Made by a program: the position numbers and the translations under genes. A model generated the notes under the pieces. It was given only the letters and a program-made list of their open reading frames with translations, was not told where the DNA came from and did no database searches. Below, piece after piece: positions 58,618 to 64,000 of a stretch of 64,000 bases of DNA; position 1 is the stretch's first letter; every line of letters begins with the position of its first letter. The DNA comes from JALRHH01 sp964590315 (lineage in GTDB: Bacteria; Patescibacteriota; Saccharimonadia; Saccharimonadales; JALRHH01). The DNA is taken from NCBI GenBank assembly GCA_964590315.1, contig CAZPVS010000001.1, positions 62,001-126,000 of the forward strand, read 5' to 3'.

Positions 58618-59145
58618 CTAGGACGTGGCGGGTGCGCCGAGAGGTGCACGAGCACTGACGGGTTTGAGCAGCTCTTTAATGACGATTTTTCGGTTGGTGA
58701 TCTCGACAATTTGATTACGGTCGACGCTAATTTGGCCGGTACTGAGACTCTTTAGGAGGGATTGTCCTACGTAGAGTTTCTGAATGTACAAAGCCTGACT
58801 ATCAACGGCGTAATCGGTTACCTTGCCCACTTTCTCTCTGTTTTCTGTTTCGACGGGTTTTCCCATAAGCTCGAACTTGATGTCCATGATTTCTTTGAGC
58901 CGAATGAGATCTTCGGGCTGCGCGAGCACGTCATGATCGTCAATAACAAACCCCTGTCCAATAATATCCCTGATGTCTTGTGAGAGGAGGACGAGACGGT
59001 CCTTACTGAACGTATCTAAACAGTAGAAGCCCTCAATTTTTAGGTTGTTGGGGTTGATGATGGCTGCGTCGATTGTCGCGACAGCACCACCGGTACGAAG
59101 GCTCATGACATGTTTATTCAGTAGTGTGGCGCTCAGTTGCAGCAT
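58618..59145 (-). CDS. PRC-barrel domain protein
   Basis: The 175-residue protein looks like two PRC-barrel domains. The first is about 10-85 (TLLNKHVMSLRTGGAVATID, FVIDDHDVLAQPEDLIRLKE) and the second about 90-165 (LMGKPVETENREKVGKVTDYAV). PRC barrels bind RNA or proteins. No enzyme motif is present. An ATTATA (TATAAT on the minus strand) at 59154-59159 lies 8 bp from the start. Confidence 0.85.
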   Translation of the reverse strand: MLQLSATLLNKHVMSLRTGGAVATIDAAIINPNNLKIEGFYCLDTFSKDRLVLLSQDIRDIIGQGFVIDDHDVLAQPEDLIRLKEIMDIKFELMGKPVETENREKVGKVTDYAVDSQALYIQKLYVGQSLLKSLSTGQISVDRNQIVEITNRKIVIKELLKPVSARAPLGAPATS

Positions 59146-59227
59146 ATATAGTAATTATACTCTTAATCTGCCATGCGAAATACAACTTGCAGTACGTTAT
59201 GGCGGTACGTTAGCATAGGTAACAGAT

Positions 59228-59695
59228 ATGGCAGAGTTACGAACAGTCCGACTCGAATCACCGAGCGTGGAGCAAACACAGCGCTGGGCGACGATTATGG
59301 GTCATAATCTTCGCGGTGGCGAGGTTATTGAGCTCGTCAGTGATCTTGGTGGTGGCAAAACGACGTTCACGCGGGGATTGGTAGCGGGAGCTGGTAGCCA
59401 TGATGTAGTTGCGAGCCCAACCTTCACGGTCAGTAGGGTCTATACGACACCACAGTTTGCCATACACCATTTTGATTTTTATCGGCTTCCTGAAGCTGGA
59501 TTGGCTGCTTATGAATTGCACGATATCATTGGTGATCCTCATACCGTTATTGTTGTGGAGTGGGGTGGAGTTGTAGTGCATGTGCTGCCTCATGATCGAA
59601 TAAAAATCGAGCTGACCCGCACGGGTGATACAAGCCGACATGTAGTTATCTCGTATCCCCAGTCATTGGGATATGTCATGGAGGGTATATGTTGA
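59228..59695 (+). CDS. tsaE: tRNA threonylcarbamoyladenosine ATPase TsaE
   Basis: TsaE is the ATPase of the machine that makes t6A in tRNA. The 155-residue protein has the P-loop SDLGGGKTTFTRGL, VASPTFTVSRVY, HHFDFYRL and VIVVEWGG, the standard TsaE motifs. It overlaps the tsaB gene by 7 bp. TsaC and TsaD are not in the window. Confidence 0.95.
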   Translation: MAELRTVRLESPSVEQTQRWATIMGHNLRGGEVIELVSDLGGGKTTFTRGLVAGAGSHDVVASPTFTVSRVYTTPQFAIHHFDFYRLPEAGLAAYELHDIIGDPHTVIVVEWGGVVVHVLPHDRIKIELTRTGDTSRHVVISYPQSLGYVMEGIC

Positions 59696-60081
59696 TAATA
59701 ACGGTCCGTACCGATAAGCCTGAGTCCGAACTTGGTCTGTATGAAGATACCCATCAGATTGCGTACGTATCCTGGCCTGCTCACCGACAACTTGCAGAAA
59801 CAATCCATCGGAAAATTGCAGATTTGCTAGCACAACATCACAAACAGTGGTCAGATATCGAAGCCGTGATAGCGTACAAAGGCCCCGGAAGTTTCACGGG
59901 CTTACGCATCGGTTTGTCAGTTGTTAATGCTTTGGCAGCCAGTGAGAATGTGCCGGCTATTGGTACAACGGGAGAAAACTGGATACAAGAAGGAATTGAG
60001 CGGGCGTGTCAGGGAAGTGCCTCCCGCGTCGTGCTTCCTGAGTATGGCGCCCCAGTTCACATAACAGCACCCAAAAAATAG
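59689..60081 (+). CDS. tsaB: TsaB, short form (N-terminal domain only)
   Basis: The 130-residue protein has the TsaB signature VIAYKGPGSFTGLRIGLS and matches the first half of the family, which is usually about 220-240 residues. The C-terminal half is missing. No continuing frame follows, so it may be a reduced protein natural to this lineage rather than a broken gene. TsaB normally pairs with TsaD. Confidence 0.88.
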   Translation: MLIITVRTDKPESELGLYEDTHQIAYVSWPAHRQLAETIHRKIADLLAQHHKQWSDIEAVIAYKGPGSFTGLRIGLSVVNALAASENVPAIGTTGENWIQEGIERACQGSASRVVLPEYGAPVHITAPKK

Positions 60082-60130
60082 TCACTGTTTTTGTAGCTAG
60101 CTCATCATGAACGTATCACCGATGGCACAG

Positions 60131-60158
60131 TTGACAAAACCACTGCGGCCTCTATAGT
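60131..60158 (+). promoter_or_regulatory. Promoter of the sortase-like gene
   Basis: TTGACA (60131-60136) and TATAGT (60153-60158) are spaced by 16 bp. The leader to the ATG at 60225 is about 60 nt. Confidence 0.7.
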
Positions 60159-60224
60159 AATCGTTGTATATTCTTTAACAACAATTGGTTAGAGAACTTC
60201 TGTAGAAGGTGGCGATATATAAAA

Positions 60225-61223
60225 ATGGATGAACAAAAAAACAGTCATAGTACCATACGCAGGGCACATCGTGAGCCAGGCAGACGCTACGCTGTTGGCA
60301 GTGTTCGGCCACGGGCAGGGCGGGACATCGTATCCGTGTCACAGTCTAGCATGTCACATAGACCCCAACCAAAGCCTACGCCACCAGAGAGCAGTTCTCC
60401 ACAGAAACATCTTGATATAAAAGCTCCTCACACCCGCACTCGTTCGACGACCAAGCCAGCCCTGCCACGTCAAAAGCGGTCAATGGTTTTAAGACGGCAG
60501 ATGGTTGAGCGAGCCGAACAGTATAAAGAGCAAGCGCGTCTCATTCATCGGCGGCACATATTTAGGCACCTACTGACTGCGTCGGTGCTAATGTCGGTTG
60601 GTATTGTTGCGTGGTCATTTCAGGGTTTGTTGCCGTTCAGTATTAATTGGTTCGAGCAAAGTGCCCCGAGCTCAACAGTAACCTCGATACAACCGCACAA
60701 CGAAACTGCCCCTCTCGATGAGACGGTAGTGACGTCTGAAGATATCAATAGTCACCTGATGTCAGCAGATGAGCCACGCATCGTGCGGATACCGCGCATA
60801 AATGTTGAAAGCCGCATAAAACGTGTTGGTAAAGCTCTGAACGGCGAGCCAATATCCCCCTCAAACATTTACGATGTTGGATGGTTTGAAGCGAGCGGTA
60901 AGCCGGGTGCCGAGGGAGCAGTGCTCCTGAATGGTCATACCGTGGGTCCCACCATGAATGGGGTATTGTATTCTCTTGGCGATCTTGTGCTTAATGACAA
61001 AATATTACTTGAGCGTGGTGATGGTGCAATCATCTCGTATACCGTGCATAAACTACAAACATATTCCTACAATGAAATTGATATGAGTGTCGCGACGCGA
61101 TCAATAGATACCGCGAAGCACGGTTTGAATATCATGACAGCACCAGCTCGCTATGACGGTACTCCGGACATGGCCAAGAAACGCCTGATAGTATTTGCGG
61201 TTGAAGACAACGCGGCGCGGTAG
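60225..61223 (+). CDS. Sortase-like protein lacking any cysteine
   Basis: The 332-residue protein has a long basic N-terminal cytoplasmic part (about 1-115, Arg/Pro/Ser/Gln-rich), one membrane helix (about 113-135) and a sortase E/F-type barrel (about 185-325): IVRIPRINVESRIKRVG, LLNGHTVGP with His238, and KKRLIVFA with Arg320. Where sortases have the catalytic Cys (TLxTC), this has LNIMTA, with Ala306 (GCA). There is no Cys in the whole protein, so it cannot act as a cysteine transpeptidase. It may bind sorting substrates or serve as a scaffold. Confidence 0.85.
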   Translation: MDEQKNSHSTIRRAHREPGRRYAVGSVRPRAGRDIVSVSQSSMSHRPQPKPTPPESSSPQKHLDIKAPHTRTRSTTKPALPRQKRSMVLRRQMVERAEQYKEQARLIHRRHIFRHLLTASVLMSVGIVAWSFQGLLPFSINWFEQSAPSSTVTSIQPHNETAPLDETVVTSEDINSHLMSADEPRIVRIPRINVESRIKRVGKALNGEPISPSNIYDVGWFEASGKPGAEGAVLLNGHTVGPTMNGVLYSLGDLVLNDKILLERGDGAIISYTVHKLQTYSYNEIDMSVATRSIDTAKHGLNIMTAPARYDGTPDMAKKRLIVFAVEDNAAR

Positions 61224-61231
61224 AGCTAATA

Positions 61232-61260
61232 TTGACCGACGTACATACGGCACGTATAGT
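61232..61260 (+). promoter_or_regulatory. rny promoter
   Basis: TTGACC (61232-61237) and TATAGT (61255-61260) are spaced by 17 bp. The leader of about 130 nt is unusually long for this genome. Confidence 0.7.
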
Positions 61261-61320
61261 TACATAATAGGAAGATGTTACTGCTATAGTTCACCGTCCG
61301 TTATTGTAAAACTTGAATTT

Positions 61321-61375
61321 CTAGAAACTGCCTGAGCTAATGAAGTGATAGTGATTGCTCACCGTCTGTTTCTAG
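61321..61375 (+). promoter_or_regulatory. Hairpin in the rny leader
   Basis: CTAGAAAC (61321-61328) pairs with GTTTCTAG (61368-61375), and inside it TGAGC pairs with GCTCA. It lies just before the AAAGG ribosome site and could be a self-cleavage or translation-control element of RNase Y. Confidence 0.5.
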
Positions 61376-61395
61376 TACCGATAGAAAGGTAAATC

Positions 61396-62910
61396 ATGGA
61401 TCCAATTACCATTGTACTGGCGTTGGCTGGTATTGCTGTGGGTTTTGGCGCAAATACCGTCGTAGCACAACGCAAGCTCGGCACTGCCCAAGACCAAGCA
61501 AAAAAAGAGCTTAATAAAGCAAAAAAAGAGGCTTCCAAACTAATCGAAGAAGCACGCGAAGAAGTTAACAAGGCAAATGAAGAAGCTCGGAAACTTGAGC
61601 AATCTCGGCGTAAGGAATTAAAGGAAGTCGAACAACGTCTACTTGATCGTGAAGTTAATCTTGATCGCAAGCTCGATGAGCTCGACAAACGGACACAGTC
61701 TATGCGTAAAGCAGAAGATGAAGTGGAGTCACTCAAGAATGAAATCCGCGAAATCCGCACCAAACAACAGGATAAGCTTGAGAAGATTGCCAAGCTGAGC
61801 AAAAAAGAAGCTGCCGAAAAATTGCTTCAGATGACCGAACGGGATATTCGCAATGATTTGACCGGCCTCATAAGTAAACTTCAGAACGAAGCTAAAGAGC
61901 TGGCAGAAGAGAAGGCAGGAGCCATTATTGTTGAAGCCATGGAGCGTATGGCAAGTGAAGTAACGGCTGAGCGAACAGTGACGGCGGTCAAGCTAGAAGA
62001 TGAAGAGATGAAGGGCCGTATAATCGGTAAGGAAGGTCGAAACATCCAGGCGCTGCAGCGCGCAACCGGTGTGGACATCATGGTTGACGATACCCCTGGC
62101 ATGATTATTCTCAGTAGTTTTGACCCCGTTCGTCGAGAGGTTGCACGGCAGGCACTTGAACTATTACTCAAAGATGGCCGTGTCCACCCTGGACGAATTG
62201 AAGAGGTAGTAGAGAAAGCCCAGAAGAATGTTCAGAAGGAAGTGACTCGTGCCGGAGAAGATGCCGCTCGTGAAGTTGGTATCATCGGTATTCCAAAAGA
62301 GATTCTGCAGCTGCTTGGTGAGCTCAAGTTCCGTACAAGTTACGGACAGAATGTATTGAAACACAGTACCGAAATGGCACATATCGCCGGCATTATTGCT
62401 GAAGAAGTCGGTGCGAATGTCAAAATTGCGAAATACGCTGCGCTTGTCCATGATCTCGGAAAAGCGCTGACCCATAAGATGGAAGGCAAGCATCACCACA
62501 TTAGCGGTGAAATGCTTCGTAAATATGGTGCACCAGAGGAAGTTGCATTGGCAGCCGAACAACACCATGACGATGTTGAAGCAACTTCCGTAGAAGCTTT
62601 GATCATCCGAGTTGTGGATGCAATCAGTGCCGCACGGCCGGGAGCCCGTAATGTTTCCGCAGAGAACTTTGCAGAGCGCATGAAAGAACTCGAAAATGTC
62701 GCAAATAGCTTTAATGGTATCGAGAAGTCATACGCGATTAGCGCCGGTCGTGAAGTTCGGGTGTTTGTAAAACCAGGTCAGATTGACGATTTGACCGCTA
62801 TCAAATTAGCGCGTGATATTGCGACAAAGATCGAGAGTACTATGCAATATCCTGGAACCATCAAAGTCAATGTCATCCGGGAAACTCGCGCCATAGAATT
62901 CGCGAAGTAG
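61396..62910 (+). CDS. rny: Ribonuclease Y
   Basis: RNase Y is a membrane-anchored endonuclease that starts mRNA decay. The 504-residue protein has a short N-terminal helix (3-22), a long coiled coil (about 28-175, rich in Glu, Lys and Arg), a KH domain (GRIIGKEGRNIQALQ), and an HD domain with VHDLGKALTH plus EQHHDD. Length and order are normal for the family. AAAGG lies before the ATG. Confidence 0.97.
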   Translation: MDPITIVLALAGIAVGFGANTVVAQRKLGTAQDQAKKELNKAKKEASKLIEEAREEVNKANEEARKLEQSRRKELKEVEQRLLDREVNLDRKLDELDKRTQSMRKAEDEVESLKNEIREIRTKQQDKLEKIAKLSKKEAAEKLLQMTERDIRNDLTGLISKLQNEAKELAEEKAGAIIVEAMERMASEVTAERTVTAVKLEDEEMKGRIIGKEGRNIQALQRATGVDIMVDDTPGMIILSSFDPVRREVARQALELLLKDGRVHPGRIEEVVEKAQKNVQKEVTRAGEDAAREVGIIGIPKEILQLLGELKFRTSYGQNVLKHSTEMAHIAGIIAEEVGANVKIAKYAALVHDLGKALTHKMEGKHHHISGEMLRKYGAPEEVALAAEQHHDDVEATSVEALIIRVVDAISAARPGARNVSAENFAERMKELENVANSFNGIEKSYAISAGREVRVFVKPGQIDDLTAIKLARDIATKIESTMQYPGTIKVNVIRETRAIEFAK

Positions 62911-62924
62911 CAGTAAGGTCGGTC

Positions 62925-63341
62925 ATGAACGAAACCATTGTGACATTCGGATATCCTGATTCTTTGATCAAAGAGTTTGAGCATTGGGTTGTTGTACTCA
63001 GGCCGCAACAGATAACGGTAGGTACTCTTGTCCTAGCGGCAAAATCAGATGCTCGACACCTCGGGGAATTAGACGAGAGCGTCTGGAGTGAGTTCGCCGC
63101 AGTGTATGCCTATGTCGAACGTCTATTGCGCGAGAAATTTGGTGCAGAGAAATTTAATTATCTGGCGTTAATGATGAAAGATCCGAATGTTCATTTCCAT
63201 TTCATCCCCCGATACGCTCGGCCAGTTTTGGTGGGCGGAAAAGCGTTTGTTGATCCTGATTGGCCGCTTAAAACCGAGTTTATCCCCATGGATATATCAA
63301 ATCAGGAGCTACAAGCAATCAAAGCTGAGTTGGTCGGATGA
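62925..63341 (+). CDS. HIT-like protein
   Basis: The 138-residue protein has the HIT fold (WVVVLRPQQITVGTLVLAAK; YAYVERLLREKFGAEKFNYL) and ends in a variant of the HxHxH triad: NVHFHFIPRY, with Asn in place of the first His. The last two His, including the usual nucleophile, are kept. It may hydrolyse nucleotide conjugates. It overlaps the ymdB gene by 4 bp (ATGA). Confidence 0.85.
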   Translation: MNETIVTFGYPDSLIKEFEHWVVVLRPQQITVGTLVLAAKSDARHLGELDESVWSEFAAVYAYVERLLREKFGAEKFNYLALMMKDPNVHFHFIPRYARPVLVGGKAFVDPDWPLKTEFIPMDISNQELQAIKAELVG

Positions 63342-64000
63342 ATATTCTGTACATAGGCGATATTATGGGTGACCAAGGCATTGCAGCAGTGCGCCGCGTA
63401 TTGCCGGAGCTTCGTCGTGAACTCGCTCTGGACCTCGTTATTGCCCAGGGCGAAAACGTCAGTAACGGTAAGGGACTAACGGTCACTGATTTTAATACGC
63501 TCAAGCAATTGGGGGTGGATTTTGTGACTGGTGGTAACTGGACACTTTATAACGACGACATATACCCCAACTTAAGCGACCCCAATCAGCCTGTTATCCG
63601 CCCCGCAAACTACCCAGAAGGCACCCCCGGACTCGGGTGGAAATATGCTCATACCAAGCATGGTGATGTGCTTGTTGTCAGCTTGCTCGGAAAAATCGTC
63701 GGTAAGGATGCGGATAAACCAGTTGATAATCCACTGCACGTTATTGATGCAATTTTGGAGAGTCAACAAGAGGTTCCCCGTATCGCGACAATCGTAAATC
63801 TACACGGTGACTACAGTAGTGAAAAAGTAGTAATAGGCTATTACCTTGATGGTCGAGCTTCGTTGGTAGTTGGTGACCACTGGCATGTACCTACTGCGGA
63901 TGCCATGATCCTCCCTGCGGGCACTGCGCATATGACTGATGTTGGTATGTGTGGATCACTTCACTCTAGTCTTGGTGTCACGGTAGATTCTATTGTGCAG
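63338..64000 (+). CDS. ymdB: YmdB-family metallophosphoesterase (partial, runs off window)
   Basis: The 221 visible residues start MNILYIGDIMG and match the YmdB/TIGR00282 family of 2',3'-cyclic nucleotide phosphodiesterases. The metal ligands are Asp8, Glu39, Asn40 (AQGENVSNGKG), Asn67, His156, His181 and His183 (GDHWHVPTADA). Position 68, normally His (GNHTW), is Trp here (GGNWTLYND). The gene overlaps the HIT gene by 4 bp and lies downstream of rny, matching the conserved rny-ymdB order. The family C-terminus is beyond the window. Confidence 0.92.
   Translation, partial: MNILYIGDIMGDQGIAAVRRVLPELRRELALDLVIAQGENVSNGKGLTVTDFNTLKQLGVDFVTGGNWTLYNDDIYPNLSDPNQPVIRPANYPEGTPGLGWKYAHTKHGDVLVVSLLGKIVGKDADKPVDNPLHVIDAILESQQEVPRIATIVNLHGDYSSEKVVIGYYLDGRASLVVGDHWHVPTADAMILPAGTAHMTDVGMCGSLHSSLGVTVDSIVQ

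Noticed and set aside
58501..58755. 84-residue frame with L32-like start
   Set aside because: It is made of a duplicated recX end and the antisense of the PRC-barrel gene; only about six residues look like L32.

Overview
This 64 kb window is chromosomal DNA that most resembles a candidate-phyla-radiation bacterium, best fit Saccharibacteria (TM7). The reasons are gene content and style. The genes are compact and have mixed AT/GC codon use. TGA is used as a normal stop, which argues against the CPR groups that read TGA as glycine. Type IV pili are encoded without an outer-membrane secretin (PilQ), as expected for a cell with a single membrane. Biosynthetic pathways are absent from the window. 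Very many genes have a TATAAT-like -10 box only 6-10 nt before the start codon, so many transcripts are probably leaderless. The taxonomic call is inference from these traits; no 16S gene is present.

Layout. 1-4.8 kb: accessory region with a Crp/Fnr regulator, several very small genes (two in a promoter-to-terminator unit), a NUDIX hydrolase, an alpha/beta hydrolase, and a membrane-protein gene bracketed by a 51-bp direct repeat that ends in a tRNA 3' end. A tRNA-Met nested inside the broken halves of a second tRNA-Met follows. 4.8-12.4 kb: core genes (histidine phosphatase, tilS, ftsH, murJ, lepA) with a pair of long hairpins and two small membrane or basic proteins after ftsH. 12.5-16.1 kb: a three-gene cassette of phage-tail-fibre-like proteins. 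16.1-17.3 kb: peroxiredoxin and a guanylate-kinase homologue. 17.4-20.4 kb: a cohesin-domain surface protein followed at once by a secreted dockerin-domain protein. 20.4-28.4 kb: the heat-shock region (hrcA, grpE, dnaK, dnaJ) with three clear CIRCE operators and one degenerate one; a second three-gene fibre cassette sits between grpE and dnaK, and VKOR and GlsB-type genes lie between dnaK and dnaJ. 28.4-37.1 kb: a zinc-peptidase-like protein, a retropepsin-like protein with a RimK-type ligase, a DUF192 protein, and two histidine kinases with a lone receiver protein. 37.4-37.9 kb: tRNA-Lys surrounded by tRNA debris. 38-43.3 kb: PAP2 phosphatase, a membrane protein, and a probable DNA-uptake cluster (secreted HNH nuclease, ComEC without its nuclease domain, lamin-tail surface protein). 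43.3-47.4 kb: yebC, ruvC, ruvA, ruvB and neighbours. 47.4-56.3 kb, minus strand: a complete-looking type IV pilus operon (pilB, pilC, four prepilin-like genes, pilM, pilN, pilO, and a small protein in the PilP position). 56.4-64 kb: recA, recX, tsaE, tsaB (short), a sortase homologue with no cysteine, rny, a HIT protein and a YmdB-family phosphodiesterase that runs off the window.

How it fits together. Type IV pili, a secreted nuclease, ComEC, RecA and RuvABC together form a plausible natural-transformation route, important for a cell that must import nucleotides. The surface genes (cohesin/dockerin pair, two fibre cassettes, lamin-tail protein, sortase-like protein) suggest heavy investment in attachment to other cells or polymers, in line with an episymbiotic lifestyle. 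The least explained parts are the two signal-less fibre cassettes, the nested tRNA-Met, the cysteine-free sortase, and the promoter-to-terminator unit encoding two peptides of 34 and 31 residues.
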